Shown: positions 7,977 to 16,877 of the stretch, one piece after another | Layout: each line of letters starts with the position of its first letter | Numbering within the stretch: the first letter of the stretch is position 1 | NCBI RefSeq assembly: GCF_900143245.1 | Contig: NZ_FRDK01000006.1 | Span: forward strand, 62,001-126,000 | DNA: 64,000 nt | From: Flavobacterium fryxellicola | GTDB lineage: Bacteria > Bacteroidota > Bacteroidia > Flavobacteriales > Flavobacteriaceae | Reading direction: 5' to 3' | Notes under the pieces: generated by a model | What the model was told of the DNA's origin: nothing | Database searches by the model: none | What the model saw: the letters and a program-made list of their open reading frames with translations, nothing else | Made by a program: the position numbers and the translations under genes

Positions 7977-9065
7977 TCAAATTTTATAGGATGGATAATC
8001 AGTATATCCTTTTGCATCAGCAGTATAAAACAAATCCATATCAAGATTTTGTGATAAAGGCCAATTGTTCTGAAATCTTTCTACTAAATCTGGATTATTG
8101 ATAAAAGGTCTTCCAAAAGCAACCAGATCGGTAAGTCCGCTTTCTAAGGCTGATTCTGCGCTTTCTTTATCATAACCTCCGCAGTTAATCAAGATATTTT
8201 TAAAATTATGGCGAATTAATTTTTTAATTTCAAATGGTACTGCAGGAGCGCCCATAGCAGAATGATCGACAAGATGAATGTAAGCAATATCTAATTTATT
8301 AAGTTCTTTAGATAAGTAGTCATAAGTAGCTTCTATTTCAGGATAATGTGGCATGTCGCTAGCTACACCATAAGGAGATAAGCGTATTCCCGTTTTTTCT
8401 TTTCCAATAGCCCTGGCAACGGCAGCCGCAACTTCTAACACAAATTTGCAGCGGTTTTCTATACTTCCGCCATATTCATCTGTTCGGATGTTACTTATGG
8501 GAGATAGAAACTCTTCAAGTAAATACCCATTGGCAGCATGCAACTCGACACCATCAAAGCCAGCAAATAAAGCATTTTTAGCCGCACTGATGTATTCGGT
8601 TTTGGCATGTATTATATCTTGTAATGTCATTTCATTGGGAACAACAAAGTCTTGCAATCCACTGGCATCAGTCCACATTTGCCCCGCAGCTTTTACCTGC
8701 GATGGAGCAAGTATTTGAGCACTTTTAGTCATATTAAGCGGATGGCTTATTCTTCCCGAATGCATTAATTGGACGACTATTTTTCCTCCATTTTTATGAA
8801 CAGCGCCTGTTGTTGCTTTCCAGCCTTCTACTTGTTCAGCGTTAAAAATACCTGGTATCCTAGCATATCCTAATCCATTTTGTGAAGGGGATGTCCCTTC
8901 AGTTATGATGAGCCCTGCAGTGGAGCGTTGATTGTAATAGGTGGCCATTAATTCATTGGGAACATTTCCTATCGCTCTGCTTCGTGTCATTGGTGCCATT
9001 ACGATTCTGTTTTTTAAATCAATAGAACCCACTTTTTTTGGTGTGAATAATTCGTAAGTTTTCAT
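7977..9065 (-). CDS. Old Yellow Enzyme family alkene reductase (NADH:flavin oxidoreductase)
   Basis: A 362-residue FMN-dependent ene-reductase of the OYE/NemA type that reduces activated C=C bonds of electrophiles with NAD(P)H. A TIM barrel is clear: the FMN-binding start KNRIVMAPMTRSRA (about 18-31), the substrate-binding pair His176/Asn179 in LHAANGYLLEEFLSP, and phosphate-binding ...GGYDKESAE... and VAFGRPFINNPDLVERF near the C-terminus. Full length. It may follow the SSADH gene, but 455 bases separate them, so it may have its own promoter. Confidence 0.93.
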   Translation of the reverse strand: MKTYELFTPKKVGSIDLKNRIVMAPMTRSRAIGNVPNELMATYYNQRSTAGLIITEGTSPSQNGLGYARIPGIFNAEQVEGWKATTGAVHKNGGKIVVQLMHSGRISHPLNMTKSAQILAPSQVKAAGQMWTDASGLQDFVVPNEMTLQDIIHAKTEYISAAKNALFAGFDGVELHAANGYLLEEFLSPISNIRTDEYGGSIENRCKFVLEVAAAVARAIGKEKTGIRLSPYGVASDMPHYPEIEATYDYLSKELNKLDIAYIHLVDHSAMGAPAVPFEIKKLIRHNFKNILINCGGYDKESAESALESGLTDLVAFGRPFINNPDLVERFQNNWPLSQNLDMDLFYTADAKGYTDYPSYKI

Positions 9066-9520
9066 GTTTTTTGTTGTTAGATTGCTGATATAAAGATAAT
9101 TGCATTAAATGATCTGTTTTTTAAAACTAACAAAATTTAATATAATGCTCTTTTATAAAGCTGATTTTGATTTTAATACCTTCAGAAAACTCGCTACCCT
9201 ATTTCCTAACGATGAAATTTTGCTCAGAAAACCTCTGGTAAGGAAAAATATTTGAAACGAGATTTCTTAAGTATTGAAGTATGATAGTATAGTTTTATTT
9301 AGCACGAACACTGATTATTTATTTCTGTTTTTCAAAAAATTAAGTTAGATAACATGCGTTGAATATTCTGATTAACGGTTATCCAGCTCGTGTACCAATT
9401 CGTTGGTCATAGGCGGAAGATTGGAAAACCCCTATGTTCTAGATGCCGTTGCGCCAATCTGGCAAACCAGAAAAGATGCTACCTAACAAAATTTAATGAT
9501 TCTACTTATTTGAATGAAAG
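9066..9520. other. intergenic region with possible coding relics
   Basis: No gene can be supported. On the plus strand a 36-codon frame at 9145-9255 (MLFYKADFDFNTFRKLATLF...) and an ATG-less frame ending near 9484 (...NPYVLDAVAPIWQTRKDAT) have protein-like composition and could be remains of decayed genes, but I cannot name a family. Confidence 0.35.
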
Positions 9521-10903
9521 CTACAAAGGATCTGAAAGTCCACTAACACGGATGAGTTTTTTATTGACAAATTCCTGTATTCCTAATTCAGACAATTCTC
9601 TTCCGTAACCAGAGCCTTTTGTACCTCCAAATGGTAAATCAGCCTGCGTCCAAGTGGGATGATTGATAAATACCATTCCAGCATCAATTTGATTAGCTAT
9701 TTTTTCTCCTCGTTTAATGTCTTTGGTAAAAATGGAACAACCAAGTCCAAAATCAGAATCATTTGCTAAAATAATGGCAGTTTCTTCATCTTTCACTCTG
9801 TAAAAGGAGGCAACAGGGCCAAATAGTTCTTCGTAATAAGCAGGTATTTCTGGTTTTAAATCGGTTAAAATGGTTGGTTGCACAAAGGCTCCCGGCATAT
9901 CAGCACGCGTTCCTCCTAACAAAATAGTTGCTCCTGCGTCAACGGATCTTCTTATTTGGTCAATGATAGTGACTGCGGCTTCTTCGCTACTCATGGGTCC
10001 TAATTCAGTTTTCGAATCCATTGGATCCCCAACAACTAAGTTTGATAGCTTTTCTTTAAATTTTTCAATAAATTCATCCGCTATAGCTTCTACGGCAATG
10101 AATCTTTTGGAAGCAACACAACTTTGACCGTTGTTGTTAATTCTACCTACCACTGCCCATTCCACTGTTTTGTCAATATCAGCATCTTCCAAAATTATGA
10201 AAGCATCACTACCACCCAATTCCAAAACTGATTTTTTTAAATAGCGTCCAGCTTCAGCCGCAATACTGGCGCCAGCTGCTTCACTTCCTGTTAGTGAAAC
10301 TCCTTTAATTCTTTTATCAGAAACCAAAGCTGATGCTCGTTTTCCAGAAATAAACAAATTAGTATAAATTCCATTAGGCGCACCAGCTTCATCAAATAAT
10401 TCTTCAATTGCAAGTGCGCATTGTGGCACCATGGAGGCATGATTCACCAGAACGGTGTTTCCTACCATCAGGTTGGGAGCCGCAAATCTGGCCACTTGAT
10501 AGAAGGGGAAATTCCATGGTTCAACACCTAAAATGATACCTATCGGACTCGATTTAATGTAAGCGCTTCCATTTTCAGGTTTTAGAGGCTTATCAGTCAA
10601 AAAGGCCTTGGCGTTAGTAGCATAATAATCAAAAATAGCAGCACTTAACAAAATTTCGCCTTCAGCCTGAGCAATTAGTTTACCCATTTCCAATGTTATC
10701 AGTGTAGCTAAATGTTCTTTCTTCTCTCGCATTAAAGAAGCTACTTTATGGAGTATTTTAGCTCGTACCTCGTAGTTCGTTTCTTTCCAAGAAGTGAATG
10801 CTTTTGCGGATTGAGTAAGTAACAAATCAATAGTTTCTTCAGACATTTCATCAAAGGTACGTTCAACTTTATTGGTATAAGGATTAACAGTTTGAATAGC
10901 CAT
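9521..10903 (-). CDS. NAD(P)-dependent aldehyde dehydrogenase, succinate-semialdehyde dehydrogenase type
   Basis: A 460-residue aldehyde dehydrogenase oxidising an aldehyde to the acid, closest by eye to the short SSADH (Sad/GabD-like) group. Cofactor and catalytic motifs are intact: GVEPWNFPF (about 126-134), the general base Glu228 in LELGGSDAF, the nucleophile Cys262 in NGQSCVASKRF, and the late ELFGPVASF. It starts 20 bases after the truncated DUF892 gene and is probably transcribed with it. Substrate is inferred from the subfamily. Confidence 0.9.
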   Translation of the reverse strand: MAIQTVNPYTNKVERTFDEMSEETIDLLLTQSAKAFTSWKETNYEVRAKILHKVASLMREKKEHLATLITLEMGKLIAQAEGEILLSAAIFDYYATNAKAFLTDKPLKPENGSAYIKSSPIGIILGVEPWNFPFYQVARFAAPNLMVGNTVLVNHASMVPQCALAIEELFDEAGAPNGIYTNLFISGKRASALVSDKRIKGVSLTGSEAAGASIAAEAGRYLKKSVLELGGSDAFIILEDADIDKTVEWAVVGRINNNGQSCVASKRFIAVEAIADEFIEKFKEKLSNLVVGDPMDSKTELGPMSSEEAAVTIIDQIRRSVDAGATILLGGTRADMPGAFVQPTILTDLKPEIPAYYEELFGPVASFYRVKDEETAIILANDSDFGLGCSIFTKDIKRGEKIANQIDAGMVFINHPTWTQADLPFGGTKGSGYGRELSELGIQEFVNKKLIRVSGLSDPL

Positions 10904-10923
10904 TTTTTTTATGTTTAGAATTA

Positions 10924-11277
10924 CTAATTGTATTTTGTTTGTCCTTTTTGGGGTGAGGATAACCCATACATCGCTTCATATTTCAAAATAATATTTGCTT
11001 CACCTATTGAATTAAAAAAATCTTCAAGACGTTTAATATGATCCATTGTAAATTGCAGGTGTACTTTGAGTGCATTAGCTAATTCTTCGGTAGCCGCATT
11101 TTTTATCAATATCGGAATGGAGATTATTTGTGCTTTTTCTGAAAAGTAAATTTCTTTTAATTCCTCTACAAAAATATTGCGATATTCTTTTTTAGTTTCC
11201 AGAGCGGATTCGTTCAAAATTCCTTTCTCTTTTTGCAAAACTATTTTTTTATCGGCTTTATTGACACTATTTTTCAT
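10924..11277 (-). CDS. C-terminally truncated YciE/YciF (DUF892) ferritin-like protein
   Basis: 117 residues. After a Lys-rich leader of about 30 residues comes the first half of a DUF892 domain: YRNIFVEELKEIYFSEKAQ, LANALKVHLQFTMDHIKRLE and YEAMYGL. The family normally continues with two more helices after the C/Y-E-A-M-x-G-L motif (about 160 residues in total). Here the frame ends 14 residues later and the SSADH gene begins 20 bases on. A deletion of the C-terminal half is likely, so the di-iron four-helix fold would be incomplete. The upstream bipartite element is retained. Confidence 0.7.
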   Translation of the reverse strand: MKNSVNKADKKIVLQKEKGILNESALETKKEYRNIFVEELKEIYFSEKAQIISIPILIKNAATEELANALKVHLQFTMDHIKRLEDFFNSIGEANIILKYEAMYGLSSPQKGQTKYN

Positions 11278-11343
11278 GTGCTAATGGTTTTAGACAGCAA
11301 TTCAATTGAATAATGTAAAGTTCGTTTTTACAATCCCAAAATC

Positions 11344-11381
11344 ATTACACAATATTAGAAAGGAGTTGCAATATTCACAGG
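11344..11381 (-). promoter_or_regulatory. bipartite element copy 5, upstream of DUF892-SSADH
   Basis: Minus strand: CCTGTGAATATTGCAAC, 15 bases, TGTAAT. The most divergent copy (TATAA to TGTAA), but TGTGAA, the AAC block and the spacing are kept. It ends about 67 bases before the start at 11277. Confidence 0.5.
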
Positions 11382-12022
11382 TAACGATGCAAAAATCAAA
11401 TTTAGTATTGATGTTTTACTTCATTTTCTAATGGTAATCCATCTTCAAATTCAGTATGATTTTTCAAAGTTGTTATGGCAATTTGGTCTAATACTTTTTT
11501 GATAAAAGATTTTAATTTTTACTATTTTTTACACGTAAGGAGTGAAAAATTGCTTAAAACATAAATCCTTTTCGTTTGCCTGGTGCGACTAAAGTTGTTT
11601 TTTATAAAAAAATAAATACTTCTTAAGACCTCGATAGAAAGTTGAGTAGTAAAAAAAAGCGGAGGTTATGTTATTTATGGATTAATGAAGGATGTACTAA
11701 TATAATAAATAAAATAGGAGTGTTATAAAAAAAATCCTCTCTGATTACTAACCAGAGAGGATGTCCTTATTGTAATGAAAGTGGATTCTAAAGCAAATTA
11801 ATACGTATTAAAAATCCATTTTTCTTGCGAAAAAAACCTATATTGTTCTGTTTTGATACGGATTCATAAAATTAATTGTTTTACTATTTTTTTTCTTAGT
11901 AATAATTAAAAAATACTTATCTAAAAGATTCGTTTTATGAGTTCCACGTAAAAAAAGTGTTACTAATATTAGTCAGACAATGGATTTTAATGTAAATCCT
12001 AAATTTTTTAGAAAAATATAAT
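11382..12022. other. long intergenic region
   Basis: About 640 bases without a supported gene. It holds an intrinsic terminator at 11727-11762. There is also a minus-strand frame with no start codon (TAG and TAA just before it, about 11515, stop at 11402) whose product would read KSFIKKVLDQIAITTLK and end in PLENEVKHQY. That looks protein-like and may be the tail of a lost gene. The rest is AT-rich with no clear signal. Confidence 0.45.
11727..11762 (-). terminator. intrinsic terminator
   Basis: Minus-strand perfect 10-bp stem ATCCTCTCTG / CAGAGAGGAT with a 9-base loop, followed by eight T. The nearest upstream gene on that strand ends 260 bases earlier (12023), so it ends either a long 3' UTR or an unannotated RNA. 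Confidence 0.85.
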
Positions 12023-12217
12023 TTATGATTCGTCTTTTGTTGTACGAACTAAGCTAATTCCCGATATAAAGAATATAATTCCCAATATGCCATATATGAT
12101 TAAAGATTTAACATCTCTCGTTTCGCCTGAAGTTCCAGCAAATATTACTGCTGTGTAAATAAGACCACCTATTCCAAGAGCTGTTAATAACGCTCCAAAG
12201 ATTCTTTTAAGATTCAT
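12023..12217 (-). CDS. small two-helix membrane protein
   Basis: A 64-residue inner-membrane protein with two hydrophobic helices (IFGALLTALGIGGLIYTAVIF and SLIIYGILGIIFFISGISLV) flanking a short acidic loop with GETRD. The pattern is like the 73-residue protein at 3164-3385, and it too has a bipartite upstream element (12363-12400). Such small membrane proteins occur next to stress genes in Flavobacteriia. No biochemical function is known to me. Confidence 0.72.
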   Translation of the reverse strand: MNLKRIFGALLTALGIGGLIYTAVIFAGTSGETRDVKSLIIYGILGIIFFISGISLVRTTKDES

Positions 12218-12362
12218 GATTTTTAATTTTTAAGATTAATACTTTTTTTAAAAATTTGTATAGAAACCGATTGGTTTACAAACAAACATTTAAATTAATT
12301 AGTACCGCTTTTCACAGCATACTAATTACATTACAAATGTATTTTGATTGGCTCCTGCAAGT

Positions 12363-12400
12363 GTTATACAATTGTTAATAAAAGTTATATCTTTCACACT
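12363..12400 (-). promoter_or_regulatory. bipartite element copy 4, upstream of the 64-residue gene
   Basis: Minus strand: AGTGTGAAAGATATAAC, 15 bases, TATAAC. It lies about 146-183 bases before the start at 12217, at a distance similar to the dps copy. Confidence 0.6.
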
Positions 12401-12493
12401 TGACTATGAAAAATAATTATGTAGGAAGGTAAGTATCAATTTTTGAAACTTTTATAGTATTATTCTAAAGTTACTGAATAAAGCACATAGAAT

Positions 12494-15400
12494 TTATTGT
12501 ATCAGTTCGACAATTTTAGAATACAATAATTTTTCATCAATGGGCTTGGCGATATAATCATTCATTCCCGCACCTTTGCATTTTTCCAAATCTACTGTCG
12601 TAACATCAGCCGTAAGCGCAATAATTGGGGTGTCTAATTTCATGATTTCCCGAATGTGTTTTGTAGCTTCAAAACCGTTCATTACTGGCATTTGAAGATC
12701 CATTAAAATAATATCGTATGCTTTTTTTTCCAGTTTTTCGATAGCAATTTTTCCATTGTCAGCAATTTCACGATCACAACCAAAATCATCCAAAATTGTT
12801 TTCATCAATAATTGATTGAGTGGCATGTCTTCAACCACCAAAACTTTTACGTTTTTTAATAAAGTATTGGATTCAATTAAATTAGTTTGTTTCTCGGTAT
12901 TGCCTTTTGTCTTTTGAAAAGATAACGTAAAACTAAACGTGGAGCCTTCATTTATTTTACTTTTGACACGAATGCTGCCTCCTTGTGATGTTACTAATTG
13001 TTTCGCAATGGCTAATCCTAAACCCGTACCTCCATAATTGCTGGAAGATCCATTACTAACTTGTTGAAAATTTTCAAATATTAAATCTATATTATCCTCA
13101 GGAATACCGATGCCACTATCAGCAATTACAAATTCAACTATTACTTTATCAGCATCTTCAAACAATAAGTTAGTACTGACTTTAATAGTGCCTTTAGAAG
13201 TAAATTTAACAGCGTTGCTAACGAGATTTAAAATAATCTGGTGCAATCGGATGGAGTCTCCCAAAACGAGTTTGGGTATTTTTTTGTCATAGTGAGTGAC
13301 CAGTTTTAAATTTTTTTCTTGAATTTTTGTTTCAAATAATTGGAGCATTGAGGCTATTGAAACGGCCATTTCGAATGATTTTTTTGCGAAAACCATTTTT
13401 CCAGCATCTACTTTTGCTAAATCAAGAATATCGTTTATCAATGCAATTAACGTGTCACCACTTAATTGTATGGCGTTTAAGTATTCTATTTGCTTAGTGG
13501 TTAATTCAGTTTTTAAAAGCACGCTGGTAAATCCTATAATTGCATTCATCGGAGTCCGAATCTCATGGCTCATATTGGATAAGAATTGTTGTTTTGCTTT
13601 TACAGCGTCCTCTGCAGCTATTGTCGCTTCTTCGGCTTTAATTTTTGCTTCTTCTGCGGTTAAAGTTGCCAACTCTGCAAATACTTTTGATTCTATTAAT
13701 TCAGCTTCAATTCTCTTTTGATCCGTTACATCTCTTGCCACAATAACCACTCCTAATACAGTGCCTTGGTCATCTTTATAAACGGAGCCGTTTAATAACA
13801 CATCAGTAAGTTTCCCGCTCTTGTGACGAAGTTTAATTGGAGAATTAGTGATAAAACCTTTAGCGAAGACTTCTTTATAAATAGCTTGAGCTTTTTCAGG
13901 CTCTGTAAAATAGCCAAAGAAATCAGTTCCTTTTAATTTCTCTCGTGACAATCCCGTTATATTTACAGTTGCCCTGTTCATATCAGTAATCTTTCCTTCA
14001 TTGTTTATTGTTGTCAGAGGATCAAGACTTGCTTCTATAAGACTAAGTGAATATTTTTCTTTGAGATAATATCGAGACCGATCCGTTATGTCTTCAATAG
14101 CCAAAAGAATGAGTGGTTTGCTGTTTGTTTTTTGAACAATCAAATGCGCATTAAGTAACATTATTCGTTCTCCAATGCTAGAAAAGGTGTGGGTTACTTC
14201 AAAATTTTCGAAACTATTATTTTTAGAAAGGATATCATTTAGTACTTCACGAAGTTTTGCAATGTTCCATTGTTTATCACCTAAATCAAATAATAGTTTT
14301 CCTTCGGTTTCCATTTTATCTGCTAGAAATTTTTTGTAAAAAGATTTATTAGCGGATATCACATGAAAATCCTTATTCAAAACAAGCATAGGTTCATGTA
14401 TGGTGGCAATAATAGCCTCAGAATAGGCATGTGATTCTATTAATAAATCATGGCGCATTTGTAATTCCTGATTGGTAAAAATGAGTTCTTCGTTAGTGGC
14501 TTCAATTTCTTCCTTTGAGGTTTCCAATTCTTCATTTAAAGTCTGGAATTCTTCATTTGACGAAACGATTTCCTCATTTGCAGCTTGTAATTCCTCATAA
14601 ATATTTTCTTGGTCTTTAACAATAGTAATCATTTCAGCGCGAGTAGCAATGAGTTCCTCCGTCAGTTTTTTTATTTTTAAATCTTTGAGTTTGGCATTGC
14701 TTGTTCCATCAACGTCAGATTCATTAATTTTTTCTACTAGTTCCTGCGGTTTAAAAACAATCAGAAGTAAGGGTTCGTCCCACTCAATTTTAAGTGGGCG
14801 CACCTCAAAAGACATCAACCTTAAAACGGATTCAATTTTGATTTCTATGCCTGATTTAGATACTGTTTTTTTTGTTTCTATTACTTTATTAATCGCATTC
14901 CGGAGTTCAAAAGCAAATTCTGGTTTGGCCATTTTAAAAATGTTTAGACTGGCTTTACCGGATGAATGCTCTAAGTAGGAGGAGACCGGTCCTCTAAACT
15001 GGAGTATTTCCATGTCTTTGTTCACCACAGCGCAAGCTGGCATGTAATTAGAAAGAAGTTCAGCGTCAATAGCATTTTCTATACTTTCTTGATTGACACT
15101 TATGTTTTTAGAGGTAGTGTTTACTTTTTTATTAGACATAGTAGTGCGTGTAAAACGTGGTGTTAATTCAAGTATCTTTCGAACTCCCAAATTATTTTTT
15201 CGAGAATAGATTTTAAATTTATTGTTAACTAATGTGAAAAGTTGTGATGTTGTCCCAATGCTTTCGGCTTTGCCAAGTATCAAATATCCAATATCATTCA
15301 AAGCAAAATGTAAGGATGCAAAAACTTTCTTTTGCGCGGCAGCATCAAAATAAATTAGAAGATTACAACAACTTACTAGATCCATTCGCGAAAAAGGAGG

Positions 15401-16672
15401 ATCGCGTAGAATATTGTGTGGAGCAAATATGCACATTTCCCTTAGCTCTTTAACAATGCGGTAATTTTCACCTGTTTTTGTGAAAAATCTATTTAAATAT
15501 TTTTTAGGTATGGATTCGACATCACTTTGAGAATAGTCACCGATACGGGCTTTTCTTATAGCCTCTTCGCTTAAATCAGTGGCAAAAATTTGAACAGCAA
15601 TTGTATTTGTTTTTTCTTCCTGCAAATCGGCTATAATCATGGCAAAAGAATAGGCTTCCTGACCTGTAGAACATGCTGGAACCCATATTCGTAGCGTATC
15701 ATCAGCAGTTTTATTCTTTAAAAGTTTTGTTAATAAATTAGTTTTTAAAAATTGGAAAGTTCCTTTTTCCCTGAAAAAACTAGTTACATTTATTAATAAA
15801 TCCGTGTAGAGAATTTCAATTTCATTGTTTTTTTGAAGTAAAAGTTTTACATATTCTTCTATCGACTTTATTCCATATTGAGTCATTTTATAGTTTATTC
15901 TTCTCTTAATGGTGGGCATTTTATAATGACTAAAATCCACTCCCGTTTCTTTGAGTAAAAGTTCAAAAATTGAATTTATATCGTAATTAATATTTTTAAG
16001 AGACCCTTCCTCTGCTTTGCTTTCTTTGTCCTGACTCTCTGTTGTAGGTATTCCTTTTTTACTAAGTTGAACTATTTTACGGGCAATTTCTAGAGGTGGT
16101 AAAATATAGTCTACCACTCCCGTAGAAATTGCTGCGTTTGGCATACTATTAGCTTGAGCGGTTTCATCTTGCGCAAAAGTGATGCCTCCAGCATCTTTAA
16201 TGGCTTTGAGGCCCATCATACCATCACTGGCATAACCTGAAAGTATGATTCCAATGACATTTGCTTTATGGGTTTCAGCAAGTGAGGAAAAAAGAAAGTC
16301 TATAGAGAGCGTAGGGCTGCTTTTTTTTATGCGTGGGTGCAACTGAATATGCCCATTAACTACTTCGATTACTTTATTGGGTGGAATTACATATACATTG
16401 TTTGGTTCCATTTTTTCCATATTATCAATTTCCTGGACTTTCATTTTAGTAATCTTAGAAAGAATTACAGTCAGTAAACTTTTATGGTCAGGACTTAGGT
16501 GTTGAACATAGATATAGGCCATGCCAGTATTTACCGATAGATTTTTAAGTAAAATACTAAACGCTTCCAGTCCTCCAGCTGATGCACCGATGGCTACAAC
16601 GGGAAAAGAATTTTTTTTTCCTTCTTTTTCCGGGTTTAATTTATTTGAAGTGACTTTCTGAGCTAATTTCAT
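12494..16672 (-). CDS. CheB-CheR-PAS-PAS hybrid histidine kinase
   Basis: A 1392-residue cytosolic sensor fusion. CheB methylesterase (about 22-210) has the triad Ser31 (GASAGG), His58 (QHLSPDH) and Asp150 (SGYASDGMMG). CheR methyltransferase (about 227-495) has the SAM site WVPACSTGQEAYSFA. A poorly conserved stretch with a weak PAS look follows, then a coiled coil rich in NEEL/NEE (about 650-745) and two PAS domains (about 750-1005). HisKA has its phospho-His in NMSHEIRTPMN (about 1035); HATPase has GTGLGLAI; the C-terminal REC (about 1274-1392) has LMDLQMPVMNG. No membrane segment and no HPt domain. It is the last gene of the signalling island, 205 bases after its neighbour, so it may have its own promoter. 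Methylation target unknown. Confidence 0.92.
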   Translation of the reverse strand: MKLAQKVTSNKLNPEKEGKKNSFPVVAIGASAGGLEAFSILLKNLSVNTGMAYIYVQHLSPDHKSLLTVILSKITKMKVQEIDNMEKMEPNNVYVIPPNKVIEVVNGHIQLHPRIKKSSPTLSIDFLFSSLAETHKANVIGIILSGYASDGMMGLKAIKDAGGITFAQDETAQANSMPNAAISTGVVDYILPPLEIARKIVQLSKKGIPTTESQDKESKAEEGSLKNINYDINSIFELLLKETGVDFSHYKMPTIKRRINYKMTQYGIKSIEEYVKLLLQKNNEIEILYTDLLINVTSFFREKGTFQFLKTNLLTKLLKNKTADDTLRIWVPACSTGQEAYSFAMIIADLQEEKTNTIAVQIFATDLSEEAIRKARIGDYSQSDVESIPKKYLNRFFTKTGENYRIVKELREMCIFAPHNILRDPPFSRMDLVSCCNLLIYFDAAAQKKVFASLHFALNDIGYLILGKAESIGTTSQLFTLVNNKFKIYSRKNNLGVRKILELTPRFTRTTMSNKKVNTTSKNISVNQESIENAIDAELLSNYMPACAVVNKDMEILQFRGPVSSYLEHSSGKASLNIFKMAKPEFAFELRNAINKVIETKKTVSKSGIEIKIESVLRLMSFEVRPLKIEWDEPLLLIVFKPQELVEKINESDVDGTSNAKLKDLKIKKLTEELIATRAEMITIVKDQENIYEELQAANEEIVSSNEEFQTLNEELETSKEEIEATNEELIFTNQELQMRHDLLIESHAYSEAIIATIHEPMLVLNKDFHVISANKSFYKKFLADKMETEGKLLFDLGDKQWNIAKLREVLNDILSKNNSFENFEVTHTFSSIGERIMLLNAHLIVQKTNSKPLILLAIEDITDRSRYYLKEKYSLSLIEASLDPLTTINNEGKITDMNRATVNITGLSREKLKGTDFFGYFTEPEKAQAIYKEVFAKGFITNSPIKLRHKSGKLTDVLLNGSVYKDDQGTVLGVVIVARDVTDQKRIEAELIESKVFAELATLTAEEAKIKAEEATIAAEDAVKAKQQFLSNMSHEIRTPMNAIIGFTSVLLKTELTTKQIEYLNAIQLSGDTLIALINDILDLAKVDAGKMVFAKKSFEMAVSIASMLQLFETKIQEKNLKLVTHYDKKIPKLVLGDSIRLHQIILNLVSNAVKFTSKGTIKVSTNLLFEDADKVIVEFVIADSGIGIPEDNIDLIFENFQQVSNGSSSNYGGTGLGLAIAKQLVTSQGGSIRVKSKINEGSTFSFTLSFQKTKGNTEKQTNLIESNTLLKNVKVLVVEDMPLNQLLMKTILDDFGCDREIADNGKIAIEKLEKKAYDIILMDLQMPVMNGFEATKHIREIMKLDTPIIALTADVTTVDLEKCKGAGMNDYIAKPIDEKLLYSKIVELIQ

Positions 16673-16877
16673 AATATTAAATATGTATTGTTATTTTATA
16701 GTTATGAGATTGGCTATAAATTTTTTTTATCCAGTAATTCAGGATACCTCACACATTAAAAAGCTTAAAAAATATTCATTAAATATAAGGAAATATGTTT
16801 TGTAAAAGGATAAAATAATTATGATTTATAAACCTATAGACCAATAAATATTAAATGTGGATAAGAATTAATAGATT

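Noticed and set aside
11402..11515. Minus-strand frame KSFIKKVLDQIAITTLK... as a gene
   Set aside because: No start codon and two stops directly before it; kept only as a possible relic in the intergenic note.
12300..12340. Extra GCTGTGAA site on the minus strand near 12309, like the bipartite element
   Set aside because: Lacks the middle TAAC block and the TATAA block at the fixed spacing; one matching hexamer is expected by chance in AT-rich DNA.
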